A DNA stretch of 64,000 nucleotides from Papilionanthe hookeriana x Papilionanthe teres (Eukaryota > Streptophyta > Magnoliopsida > Asparagales > Orchidaceae), in NCBI GenBank assembly GCA_022702705.1, contig CM040426.1:75909306-75973305 (forward strand), in the 5' to 3' direction. A program made the position numbers and the translations under genes. Under the pieces are notes generated by a model that was not told the DNA's origin, did not search any database, and worked only from the letters and a program-made list of their open reading frames with translations. Below, piece by piece: positions 31,001-45,000 of the stretch (its first letter is position 1; each line of letters begins with the position of its first letter).

Positions 31001-34000
31001 ATCAATAATGTTTTAGCGCCAAAATTTTTCTGTTATTATCAATATCTAAAAATTGTACTATAAGTGATACTCAATATGCGGAAGTATAATAGATAGTATT
31101 CATAAACCAGTAAGTATTCGAGGCCAGCTCCTTAACATATAACAGTAGATTAGAATGGATTCAAACGTTGACAATCGTTCAAGCTGTAAAAAACTAAATG
31201 CAGGCATGTAGTTTGATTATATTTTGCAATGCATTTACAAGTCCTTAAAAACCTTGCATAATGAAATTTCATTCAAACCCAATCCTTTGCATAGAAATGA
31301 CACAGTTGACACACCCATGATCACTCTACAATCTCAGCCCAAAACAATACATATTATAAATTAATGGTAAGGAAATCAAACTCAAACACTCTATAAATTC
31401 ACCTAGGTACAATCCTCTTAATAGCGAGCTAGTGGAGCCAAGGTCTATAATCCGATGACCTGAGCTTGATTCTCTGTTAATCAATAATGAAGTTGACAAG
31501 GCATACATTACACCGATTTTCAAATAAAAAATGAAGAACCAACACGTTCTTTCCATTTTTGGCATAATAATGTCATAATTTTTTTTTAAGCTATCAAAAT
31601 TGCGAAGAATGTTCAACATAAAAGATCCTCTGCATGCTTGAGGCACATGATCTTCATGACGATGGTTTCGATTATTAAAAAATCAGAACCAAAAGGGTTC
31701 TATAATGAAAATGTACTCTTAAACTCTAAGGAGAACATTTTGGCCGACGATTGGCATACTTAAAGCAAAATTATAACTAGAACCAATTAAAATGTACACA
31801 TATACATATAAATACACATGCACATACTAAAAGTTCAAGCATTAACTGATTTTTTACACACGGAACAGTCACTCATCCATCACATACACCAATTTGTCAA
31901 GAATAAAAAATAAAATTTGATAAAAGAGCTTAAAAAGCAATTGTAATATCAAATATACATATGTATGATGATAAGATCATACTAAAAAATCTCATGCTAG
32001 TAAGAACATAACATATTCCTCTTGACTAGGTGGTTAGCATGATTATAGTGACACCAAGATATTATGCTTATAACGTGAACCCAAATTTCCCCAATGACAG
32101 CGTGTAAGTCATGAATCATAAAGCTCACCTAACAAGGCATCAAGCTCTCTATTAGCCAAAGTTAGCTCAAAGTTGACCTATTTGACAAGCATTCACCACA
32201 AATTAATATAGTCCCAATGGACAACACAAACCATAGTTACTAACAAGGATTATTCCTTTCTCTTTTCTTTAGACTACAACAAAAACAACAACAACAACAA
32301 CAACAAAGCCTTAATCCCACTAAGTGGGGTCGGCTACATGAATCCTTTTTCTCTTTTCTTTAGACTAATAACAAAAAATTGTTCTTTGTAGGTTAAAGAA
32401 GAAAAGCAACTCCAAGAAGCTCGTTTGGCTGATATGCACATTACAGTTTCCAACATTTGGCTTACTCGCTTTCTTGCATGGGCCATCTCGGTCAGCTTAT
32501 TGCCAATTGTACATGCTTCCCACTTCTTGCACTCAAAGAATATTGCAATTTCCACATCCAACGTGCTCCTTCCACCAGTACGTAAACCTAATATGCAACC
32601 ACATCAGCACAAGATTCTCAAAATTTAGCTTGTAAACTAAAAAAGTTTTAGTTCTGTATATGGTTGGTGTTTATCCAATGCTTCGCCTCTTTTGTGAGGC
32701 ACAATACCATCTTAGGCCTTGACACCCGAATGACTTCTACACTATTTTGATCAGGCTCGCCCTTATCAGTTCTGCTCAAAGACACCTTCCCAAAAACACC
32801 TTTCCAACGTCACACCATGTCACCTTTTCTAATTCTCGGTCTCGCATTAGTATCCACCCATTGATCAACAAATGATCCCCGATTATGGCTCCAATGTGAG
32901 TGATACCGAAACTAGTTAAAAAAACAAAAGAAACAAAAACAACTTCTATTAATATTGAAATAAGGTTACAGCACAACACAAACGGAAATGGAAACTACAA
33001 CAACAAGCTAATCTCTAGCCAGGACCAAAAGAAAAGATTCGAGAGCGATGGCGGCGTTGGTGAATTTACAAAGGAAAAGGCGAAGGGTGGAGGGTTGTTT
33101 GATATGTTGGAAGGGTGGTTGGTAGTTGGTTTGCGGGTTTGGGAGAGGGACGGTAGGGAAAGCTGCAGGGAAGGGTGGCGAAGGGTGTTGGGTAATGGCG
33201 AGGTGAGCTGGTCAGCAAGGAGAACTGCTATAGGGAGCCTGACAGGTTGCAAGGAGTGGCTGGGAGGGCTGGAAAGTAAGGCCAACAACAAGTTAGAGGG
33301 GAATAGGGTGCTGGAAGGCGGATGGGAAAGGCTGGACAACAAGTCCGCGGCGACACATCAATGGGGATGGTAGGGAGATCGCTGATGGCTAAGGGAACGG
33401 AAAGAGAAAGGGTAGGGAGGAAAATAGAGAAAGATACACCACCACCTCGAAGTAGGATATAATTGGAGCACCACCACCTCCTCGGATACAATTATAATAC
33501 AGGGAGAACAGTTCCACAAAGGAATCTGAAAGCAACACTAGTAAAAACTAACCCTACACTCTGTAAACAACAAATAAATAGCTCCTACATAAAGAAGAAG
33601 CAAAAAAGAAAAGAGGACAGGGGCGGCAATAGTCCAATCCCATCAAAATCTCCTCCCAGGCTGCTTGGTTCACCCTAGATCGGCCTTAATTGCACTGCTC
33701 GGGTTTAGTAGTAGGAAATCTCGCCGAGTGAAGTCCGACGCCCCGCGTCACTGCAGAAAGCCCTGCATTGGTCTCTCGGTTAAGCTTCGACCTTGTTTGT
33801 AGAAGCTCCAGGCTCTTCAAAGAATGGTGTCAAGTTGGCGACGTTGAACGTGGCTGAAACGTTGCAGTCCTTTGGTAGGTTGATCTTATAAGTGTTGTCG
33901 TTTCAAAGCACATTTTGATAGAATAGATATATGTCCGCCTTTAGCACGCCCTGAGCTGGAACTGTAGGTAGATGAGTATTCTCACAGCTCAGGAATCAAG

Positions 34001-37000
34001 CCATTCCAGGGGTAACTTGTTTCTTCCACTCCTGTTGAGTGTAGCTGAGGGACTGGTATGGGAGAAGAAAAAAATTTTGGGGTGAAATTTGTAACAGACT
34101 GTACACCTCTCACTAGCATCTCCTCAGGAGAGACCTCTTCTCACTGATAGAACATGGATTCCATAAACGGATTTTCTTCCCCATCACGCTCCTCCCATTA
34201 CAAAGTTGGTGTCCAGCTCTCCCATCTGAACATCTAGTGATGGGCACCATGCTGCAACAAAAATAAACTCAAAATAACCCCACATAATATTCTTGGCATG
34301 GCATCAAATGACTCCTCTTCGGACTGTTGGGAATCCTCCAAACAATTATCAATGTCACAGCGGAATAGGATCACAGGATTCGGGAAAACTGGAACAATAA
34401 ATTTAAATCATAAGCACAATAAAAAGACAACCAAAAAAGAACAGACATTTTACGTGGAAAAATCCGAGATCGAGAAAAAACTAAGGAGCCTTTCACTATT
34501 AATTTCAGAGAGTTTACAAAGGATTCACATAAGTTTTTTCTCCATAATCACACAAAGAAACTTACAGTGCACCACTCCACACTCTTCCTACTGATCCGTC
34601 GTAAAAAATCACGTTGAAAAAAATAAAATCCTTCTCACCAACACTTCTCACATTCACCAGGATTTTGTTGATGAACAAATAGGAAGAGTTACGCTCTAAG
34701 CCCGCACATACGCTGCTCGAAATCGTAACATAAATAAAAGTTCTTGTGAAAACTGTTTTAGGCGCCTAGGCGCCCGGATTTGGGTGCCTTAGCACCTAGT
34801 TCTCTAGAAACAACCACCCCACTGCCTAAGCACCAGTTTCGAGAGCAGTACTTCCACCTTCTCAGTATGAGAACACTCAATGGGCGCTTCAGCACCCATA
34901 GCCCGCCCCCTTGTCAACGGGTGCACTGACTGTGTGGAAGCTAGCCTGCCTGCTGCTCATAGGTGCTACAATCAAACCCAAAACTAACAATCTCTCACAT
35001 GTAGATTGATAGCACCAAGTCCAATCATCTGTACCTGCACCTCTATTTTAATTGCCTTCGTAATCACATACCTAGTGTGGCTCACCCCCGATCTCAACCT
35101 TCATGAAACCCAACTGAAGCCAAGCATAGCTTTAGTTTCTCAACAGTCACCACTGTGCTCCCCAATGTGAAGATATATCTCACTGCACTTCTCTACTGTC
35201 CACATCTCCTGCCAGTTATGAATCTACTAATCCAAGTATTTCTATAACAAAGTGTCTTGTTGACTGTTCCTTTCAAATACCTGAGAATCCACTTATCACC
35301 TCCCAATGATGTCTACCTGGATTGTCTATGTACGTGTTGACTACTCCCACTACATATGCAATATTTGTCCCGGTACAAATCATCACGTACATCGAACTTC
35401 CAACTGTTGAAGCATACGAAGTTCTCTCCATCTATGCTTGCTCAGCTTCAGAGTTAGGCGAAAGTTCTTTAGATATTTTGAAGTGATTACCTAAAAAAGT
35501 GCTAGTTGGTTTTGCCTGACTCATGTTGAACCTCTGTAGAATCTTTTCAACATACTTTGCTTGTGATAACTTCAGTATTCCTGCACTCCAGTCCTTGTTG
35601 AATGTCATCCTGAGAATCTGCCTAATTTGAGCTAAATCATTCATCTTGAACTTACTTGATAATTGATTCTTTAAGTCCTAGATTTTCTACACATTTGCCC
35701 CTAAAACCAACATATCATCCACATACAAAAGAATATAAATATAAAAGTTATCAAAGTGATTCATGAAGCAACAGTGATCCGCCTGGCACTTTAAGTACCC
35801 ATTTTCTGATATAAACCTATAAAATATTCTATACCACTATCTCAGGGCCTGCTTCAAGCCATAAAGGCTCTTCTTCAATTTGCAAACCAAACCTTCTTTG
35901 TTTGGAACCTTGTAATCTTGTGGTTGCACCATTTATAGCTCATCCTCCAGATCTCCATGTAAAAAATCTGTTTTTACATACATCTGCTCCAAATATAGAT
36001 ATTCCACTGCTATCAGACTCAACACAACTCTGACAGTCGTCATCTTCACCACTGGGTAGAAGATCTTTGAAAATCCACTCATTCCTTCTGCTAGAAACCC
36101 TTCACAAAAGTCTTGCCATGTAGCGCTTGCTACAATTTGACTTCTCTTTCAGCATTTAGACTCACTTGTTGTGTAGGGCTCTTTTGTCATTTCAAGTGAT
36201 TTGACTCCAAAGATTGCATTTCTTCATCCATGACAAACTCTCACTCCCTTGAATCTTAAAATTGTGTGGTCACTTCAAATCACTCTGGTTCATCACTTTC
36301 AGTTAGTAACAAATAGTGTAAAGAAGAATACATTTGTATGAATTGTTTCATTCTATTCGATCTTCTAACTTTTGTAGTCGGTGTCTGAGGAACTTCCCGT
36401 GCTCATTTTGGTTGAGCACTTCTTTCTTCATCCTCTTGATCACTAGTATCATCTATCTCCACATATTTGGATTCTTCAGAAATAGCTGAAGAACTGTCCT
36501 GAGTTCTAACTCTATCCTTATATATCTCCATCTCGTTGAAAGTGACATCCCTGACATCCCTGCTCCTAATGAAATTTTTATTTTCATAATCCCAGAATTT
36601 GTACCCAAACTCATTTGAACCATATCCAATGAATGTGCACTTGATAGACTTTGAGTCAAGCTTACTTCTAGAACCTACATTAACATGCACATATGCAGAA
36701 TACCCAAATACTCTTAAATGAGATAGACATACATTTTTGTCACTTCAGGCTTATTCAGGTAAGTCTTCCTCCAAAGGTAATGACGGACTAGAATTAATCA
36801 GATAAACTGCAGTGTTAACTGTTTCAACCTAAAACTGTTTCGACAAGCCTGAATGCAACCTCATGCTCTTGGCACGCTTCGTGAATATTCCGTTCATGCA
36901 CTCAACAATACCATTCTGCTGCGGCGTCCTTAAAATAGTGAACTCATACCTGACCCCCTCTATAGCATAGAAATTCATGAACTTCTGATCACGGTATTTA

Positions 37001-40000
37001 CCCCAATTATCTGATTTGAGACTCTTCAACTTCAAGTTTGTCTCATCTTCTAACATAGCCTTTCATTTCTTAAAGACTTCAAATACATCATATTTCTGCT
37101 TTAAGAAATAAACTCATACATTTCTCGTGTGATCATCAATGAATGTGACAAAATAACGAAAATCTCCATAGACTAAACTGGAGTATGACCTCATATATGA
37201 GTATGCACTAACTCCAATTTCTTTAACTTCACCACTCACCCGCTCTTAGAGAAAGAAAATTTCTCCTGCTTACCACAAATACAATATTCACAAAAATCTA
37301 GATCAACTGATTTCAAACCGTGAAGCTTATGCTTTGAAACTATGAACTTCATACATTTCTCGCTTATATGGCCAAGCCTACAATACCACAGACCTACATT
37401 ATCCTAATTTCAACCACATCAATGAAATAAGCTATTTCACTGATCAGATAAAGGGTGCCTTCAATGTTGCCCTGAGCCATCACTAATGCCCCCTGATCAC
37501 CTTCAACGAATCACCTGTGAAAGTTGTCAAGAATCCTATTTTTGTCAGCTGGCTCACAAAGATAGGATTTCTCTTCAAACTAGGAATATGTCTAGCATAA
37601 GTAACCTTACAGACTATTCCAATGGGCAACTTGATATCAACATCAACCTTTCCTATTATGCTACAAGCATTGTTATCTCCTCAATAAACCTTCCCTGGAT
37701 CACTCTGAGTGTAGTTTTTGAATACCACTTTATTGAGTCAAACATGAAAAAAGGAACTTGAATCCACTATCCAGGATTTAGTGCTGACTAGGGGATAACA
37801 CAAGTGAGTCATTTTAGATTTCACCAGTGAAGATATTAGTAGAGAAACATATATCCTGACCTGCACCACCAGATTTCCGTGGAGTTTTGCAGTTCTTCAT
37901 GAAATGCCCCTTCTTACCGTAGTTCTAACGTTCTCCTCTGCTTGACTTGGGCTTTCCGTTCTCGGACTTGGATCCGTCTTTACCTCTATTCTTGCCATGA
38001 TTCCTTCATCTGTTATCAACATTCAACGTAGAACATTAAGATTTCCTATTCGCTGCTCTTCTGAAAACTTCTTCATTCAGCATCAGACCCATGATATCAT
38101 CAAAATTCAACATCGAAGTCCCTAAAGAATTACTCAGCGTCGTTACCAAACCATCCCAATTTTCCGGCAAGAAAAGATAGTATCACCAGTGCTCTGACCT
38201 CATCATCAAACTTGATCCCCACAAAACACATCTAGTTTGTCACAGTGTTAAAGTTATTGAGATGCTCTACCACTAAAAAGCCTTACACCATTTTCATGTT
38301 GAATAATTTCTTCATCAGAAAAATCTTATTTAAAGGAAGATTATTCACAAATTTTGGCCAATACCGCCATGAGATCCACCGTAGTTTTCTCATTCATAAT
38401 GTTGAACGCAATAGATGAGTAAAGTGCTAATCTGGTTAAACTTAGTGTTGTTCGATCCAACACTTCTCATTTCACCATAGTCAAACTCATGTTTCTTTGT
38501 GATACCTTGTAGTGGCAAGTACAATTTATTCCGATACAACAAATCCTCCACCATGAACATTGCTTCTTCGAACGTTGCTCCCACTTGAATCGAACCCCGC
38601 TCTGATACCGATTTTGTTGGGAATCCTCCAAACAATTCTCAATGTCACAGCAGAATAGGATCACAGGATTTGAGAAAAAAAAAACAAAATAGAACACAAG
38701 AATTTGAAGTGGAAAAACCCGAATATGAGAAAAAACCACAGGGTCACACCACCACAAATTTTACTATGAATTTCAGAGAATTTTACAAAGTATTCACACA
38801 AGTATATTCTTCACACTCACAAAGAAACTTACAGTGCACCATTCCACACTCTTCCTACCGATTCGACGCAAAAACACAAGTCGAAAAATATCAAAATCCT
38901 TCTCACCCTCATCGGGATTTTGTTGATGAACAAACAAAAAGATTTACGCTCCAAGCCCGTACCAACCGTGTCATTGCCCACTTATTCAACAACACCCTGT
39001 CCAGTGAAACAGATCACTCTCCTGGTTGTGCATTCTCATTCCATATGCCCAAATCTGCGACACTTACAATACTTCCTGGCTATGACAGATTTAGGGATGT
39101 GTCCTAGTCTCACCTATTTGTCCTTTGACGGGGTCACCTTGGGTGTTCCTCTGGGGTGCACTCTGCCTATGAGATCCTTAGTTTAACCTTTGCCTGTAAG
39201 ATGTGGGGATCACTTGGTGGTGTGGTACCTCCACTTCTGAAGCTAGAGTCTGAAGTCTTTGTCTGTAGTAATCTGGCAGGAAATGGTACTGTCTCCTGCT
39301 TCATCCTTAGATTCTCTCATTCTCCCCTTCAACTTTCCAGATCACGGTCAAGGGTCATTAGGTTTCATCCTCACTGTTTATAAGCCTCCGCGAAGGCTCA
39401 TACATGTATCTACTTGGTGTCATGTTAGGATTTTTGCGTAGGAGACTCGTTGAAGGCGTAGGAAAAGTAATTTATAGTTGCTGATTTTGAAAATCAACAG
39501 GGGAGCTAGAGTTAGGTTAATATTTGGCTAGGGTTTGCGATTAAGAAAGAAAATTTTGGTGGAGATAGCTTGGGTGATGCTAAGAAACCCTAGAAACAGA
39601 CTAGTTTGGGCTAGCTTTGACACCAAATGATACTAGAACTAGTTAGAAAATCAGCGAAAACAAAATAGACTTTTATTAATATTGAAATAGGGTTAAAATA
39701 CGACAAAAACAAAAAGGAGAACTATAACAACAAACTAATCTCCGGCTAGGACCAAAAGAAAAGATCTAAGAGCGGTGGTGATGTCAGCGAAGTGGCAAGC
39801 GAAAAGGGGAAGGGTGGAGGGCTGTCAAATATGTTGGAAGGGCGGTTGGTGGTTGGTTTGGGGTTAGGGAGAATGGGGCAGTAGGGAAAGCTGCAGGGAA
39901 GGTTTACAAAGGGTGTTGGGTGAAGTTGTAGTGAGCCGGACAGAAAGGAGAACTGTTGTAAGGGACCCGATATGCTGCAAGGGGCGGTCGGGAGGGTTGA

Positions 40001-42006
40001 ACAGTAAGGCCAGCATCAGATTGGAGGAGAACAGGGTGTTGGAAGGCAGATTGGAAAGGTTGGATGGCAGGGCAATGGCGACAAGTCAGTGAGAAGAAAG
40101 GTTAGGGAGGAGGATAGAGGAAGATCATCGCCACCTCGGAGTAGGATACAGCCAGAGCATCACCACCTCCTCAGATACATAACTAGAATGGGAAGAACAA
40201 CTCCACAAAGGAATCTAAAAGCAACACAGAGCAAAAAATAACCCTAAACTCTGAAAATAGCAAATAAATAGCTCCTACATGAAGAAGCAAAAAAAAGGAG
40301 GAGAGGGGCGGGTGGCAGTCTCGCTCAGTCAAAATCTTGCACTAGGTTGCTCGGCCTAGGTTCATAGTGGACTGGCCCTCAATTGGACTGGACGGGATCA
40401 TTAGTGGGAATTCTTGCCGCGGGAAGTCCCCCGTCCCACGTCAGTGCAGGAAGCCACTATCAGTGAGGGCTTCTCCTATAGAGGTATACATTTCTTGTGT
40501 TTCTCCCACGGTAAAATCTCCCTTATCATACAAACGCGTACTTTTGGTGAGTCTATTTAGGTTGATATGGATCTTGTTCCTCTGATGGTCTCATCTAAAT
40601 TCCTGACACATTTTCAATAAAGGCTTAGAATTGCCAATCATAAGCTACTTCCTCGTTCAGTTAAACCAGCTCTCATACAATGTAACAAGAACACTGACTT
40701 GTATGTTTCTTGTTCTCTTTCCCTTTTTAGTAAATTATCTTAGGACCATCCCAACATAAAGATTGCTCACAGCTTCATGACCAACTTGCATTTGATTCCG
40801 TGTAATACAGTCCTACTTATTTATTCCCATCAATAAATGATTTACATAGGACTCTTCACTTAACAAACATACAATTATGTGCATGTTGAAGTGCTAACCT
40901 CATTCTTACTATTCAATGAAACCATTTATTAGTACAGATTTGATGGCTTTCTCACACCTTTGAGTTCAATACTTCAATCAATTCATTTCGTACTCTTTTG
41001 CCTCAATATTTGGTAAACTACTTCTAGTATATGCTAATATTGTAAGTTTCCCAATCATTATTGGCTAGGGTATTCGTCAAATTGGGTATTACTTCCCCAC
41101 TTGAGAAAGAAATTTGGATCGACTCCAAATAATATGGCAATAGGCAAAATATCGAGTTTGAAGGCATCACTCCTTATTGTTCCACTTGCAAATTATTGTC
41201 ATATTTTTTTAAAAATGTTCTAAAGCATGCTTAAAATTGAATAAGCAATATGGGAGTAGGAATCTTCCATCTCATTAAAATCTTTCATTTAATGAACTGG
41301 TGGCTACTTTGACTTTTCTAAGCTGTTTTGTGTTCATAATATGAATCATTTTTTAATCCCGTCTTGGATTAATGCCTTCATGTGATGCTAGATCAACAAT
41401 TTTGATTGATAACATAACCACCAATATGGTCAATGCTTCGAACACTTGTAGGGTTTCTCTGCTATGCTGGTCACGGGCAATAGATATTCTTTTTCTATTG
41501 TTTATAATGATAGCAGTCCTGCACAAGTTGGTGGATAAGAATTTTAAGCTTATATGTGCCAAGAAAAAGAGGAAAAGCAAAAAATTTACCACCACTCTCC
41601 AAGTTATGAAAAGCTTTAAATTAGGTATTTTTGACGGGATATTTTTTAAATTAGCTTATATGTCCCTATGTGCACATCCTTTCTAGCTTTTGATTCATCT
41701 CCACTTGCTGGCCTTGTCGATGCATTTCATTATTTAGTTCTTTTTCTCGGCTAGAAATGCCTTGTATTTGGAAATAAACAATATCTTCATTAAAAGATAA
41801 TCATACTTTATTTTGCCTTCCATAAAAATATAGAACATGCTTACTAGTCCCGATAAAAAAGTTTCTCACAATCAAGAGGGGTGATAAACCATATAGATAC
41901 TTACAGGAAACCTTGAACCATATAATGACATATTCATAAAATTGGTGAAGTCTATAGGGGGTCATATTTAAACTTTAGTGACTTTTTCCGAAGATCAATC
42001 CAGTAC

Positions 42007-42065
<59 letters not shown>

Positions 42066-45000
42066 CAATCTGCAAGGGCTAAAATATTAAAATAGAAAAG
42101 ATATAGATAGGTTGTATGAGTGGGCCCAAAAAGGCACCCAACCCACACGGTACAACACACAACCAAAACCGCCAAAAAAAAAAAAAGATACCTGTAAGAC
42201 CAAAAACCAAAACCGCCAAAACGCAGAAGCAAGTAGTTAGGGACGAACCAATTTAGTCGTGTCTCTACCTCTAATTCTAGGAAGGGGGCTAGCTAACAAA
42301 TTAGTGAGTTGTGTGTCATTACCCGAAGTAACCAATGTATCATCCATTAAATTCCTGAGCTCAAGTAGGCCTTCATTTTTCTTCTTCCTCCTGGATGTGT
42401 AAACCTGTTATTCATCATCCAAAGACTAACTTATCTGATCAGTGTATTGGTCTATATATATATATATATATATATCAACATAGTCGAGTGGGGATTTATA
42501 AAGCCGACAGATGTATAAATAAAACTAGCCATTTAAGAAGACTTGTATATGTTGTCCGATATTTTTTTAACATGCATGATGAATTAACTTAATATGAAAA
42601 CTAATTAAAGGTGATCAATAATTTTTTTAGAAAAGTGACATAATGGTCTCATCCTTGTCGGGGTTCATTTTAGTCCAAAAGTATAATAATGTGTTAATTT
42701 AGTCCAAGATTATTTTAATGGAGTTAACCAAGACGAGAATGGACAGTCAATGAAAATAAATTCTCTGTCATTCTATTTCTGTCACTAACAGTCAAATATT
42801 CAAATATTCATGAAGGAGTCATTAAGAAAAGCATTTAATTAACGAGTAGCATTTTCTACCTTTCCAATTACTATTCTCGTCTCTTGTACATATTAGCTCA
42901 TCTTCTATTCATTTTATTCAAAAGTTTAAAATCAAAAAAGAAAAGATAAAAACAACATAATGAGTTATCTAAATATAACTTAAGAGTAATCACACTTTTA
43001 AACTACAGTAACCTAAGAAAAAGAAATTAATATACATGTCAGTCTTTCATATTTCTACAAGAAATCTTATAACATGCTAGTCTTTCATATTTATATAGGA
43101 AATCTTATATATTCCAATACATGTACCAATGACCTTACTCAAAGAAAAATATTCTAAACTTCTATATGCATTTATCTAAACTTTACTTTTATTTTATATT
43201 CTTAAAATACACGTTTTTTAAGGATCACCATCAAAACAGCCTAACACACCCCCAACCAACATTATCCCGTCAGCACAATGGTTAGAAATCTAAACATCAC
43301 AACTGCCTGAGGTGAAAAGATCCTTACCTGTGTCTAACTGATATTATCACATCAACACAACAATTAGCAATCTAAAAATCATAATTATTTGAGGAGATGA
43401 GCTCTGTATACTCTCCTCTGACCAAGATTCTCCCATCAATATAGCGGTTAATGACCACATCATAATTTTCTGAGGTGATAGAAAACAACAACGCATGCGG
43501 CTACACTGGTGTACATTTTCTGTATTATTAGGAGATGAATTCCTTTTAACATGCACGTGCAAGTATTTATAAACAAGCTATTTCATTCTTCATAATATAC
43601 ATTCTTCAAAGACATCTTTATTCATCTATTAACATGCATATTTCCTCTAATGCGCAACAATTTATCATGCATATTTTTCTCATCATGCTTATTATCATAT
43701 TATGCACATCATACATATCATGCATCTCATGCATATCTTGTATATATTTTCTATCATGCATATCTTTCATGCTTAATAATATGAAGAATCAATTGTAATT
43801 TAAACTAACTGACCTTGAACATACATACAATTAAATATACATTTTGAAATAAATAAGATTACTGAAATTTAAAAAAGTAATTACTAACCTCGAGTGCCAC
43901 GTTGAATTCTCAATATTCGGTAACTAGTTGGACATCATGATAACCTTTATGTTGATCTTAACAGCTTATAGAACATAAAATCAACATTAATATTCAAGTA
44001 AATTACCGTTAATCCAATTATTTTTCTAAAGATAACAAATATTTATTTTATTTGAAATTGGCAAAGCCGCTCTAAGAATAGTTTATATACGCTCGCATCG
44101 AGCTCGCCACCTCGAGTAAACAGCCTAAACTTTGCAAATATCTTAAGTTTTCATAATTTCTTGGCTCATAAAGTGATTTAATCCAAAACATAACTCATTT
44201 ATAAAAATGTACCTTAAAAGACTTCACGACATAACCCAACCGTTCTGATACCGTCAAATCTTCTTCCCACTTCACTCTATCACCTTATTCCTTTTTTAAC
44301 TTCACTAATTTCTCATTAAAGCCCCTTATGGAAGTTCATAAATCAAGTTCCGTGCTTCCGACACAACCTTGTCTCCGCTACGACGATCAAAAATGAAAGA
44401 GATGTACAATTCGTGACATATCTCAAAATGGAAGTGTGAGGAATGAAATTAATGTTTGAAATATCATAAAAAAAGGTTTTCAGCTCACCGTTACCTCCTT
44501 GGAGATGGATCTCAGCCATTCGCTAGTTCGCGCCAGCTACAGTGTAGGATCGTGCCAGGTCGCGGGATTCTTCTGTCGAGTGAAGCCGAGAATAAGGAGA
44601 GGGGAAGGAAGAAACACAAGGGCTCTGGAAAGGATTCCAAACCTTCGACCGAGACCCGGAGCTAATTATCGCGTGATTAAGTTAAATAGTGAACAGTGAA
44701 GGTGCAGGATTAGGATTAATTAAAGTTTAAATATCGTCAAAATTTTTCAATCTCTTTCATATTTCAAATTTAGTGCTTTATATCAAATTGATCGATTTGA
44801 TGTGTAGAGTTTTATAAAATTGACTTGATTGGAATCTGAATGATGTGAAATTTGAGATACATTTTAAATTGTCAAGATTTTTAACTGGTTTTTTAAAACT
44901 GTTTATTACACTAAATTAGCACATTTTTTTACTCTAGAACTAAAATGACCCCATGTAAATAGTCAAAAGACTATTTTTGCACTTTACTTGTTCTTTTTTT

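Larger units (their letters stand above)
34325..38970 (-). mobile_element. Ty1/copia retrotransposon nested in gypsy
   Basis: A complete left LTR (34325-34989, plus-strand ends TG...CA) and a right LTR beginning at 38615 and truncated near 38970. A tRNA-Met-type primer site GGTATCAGAGCG lies on the minus strand just left of 38615, and a purine-rich tract GTGAGAGAT abuts the left LTR. Internal order on minus: gag (~38600-37800), zinc knuckle, protease, integrase, RT. All frames are broken. Confidence 0.9.
32901..40462 (-). mobile_element. Ty3/gypsy LTR element with nested copia
   Basis: LTRs ~32901-33768 and ~39628-40462 are diverged direct repeats. TSD GTGAG is at 32896-32900 and 40463-40467. 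The primer-binding site TTTGGTGTCAAAGC (minus strand, ~39613-39627) directly follows the 5' LTR. The remaining internal sequence is 33769-34324 (unrecognised) and ~38975-39627, which carries a gag zinc-knuckle-like motif. No RT or integrase of its own is left. A copia element (34325-~38970) is inserted within it. Confidence 0.85.

Noticed and set aside
32900..33491. Overlapping open frames of 87-157 residues on both strands
   Set aside because: They lie wholly within a gypsy LTR; open because of biased composition, with the second LTR not preserving them.
43258..43490. Possible CRISPR-like array from regularly spaced units
   Set aside because: Units are degenerate whole-unit repeats without unique spacers; plant nuclear context.
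44230..44270. Primer-binding-site-like GGTATCAGAACGG on the minus strand
   Set aside because: No LTR pair, gag or pol could be linked to it; too short alone.
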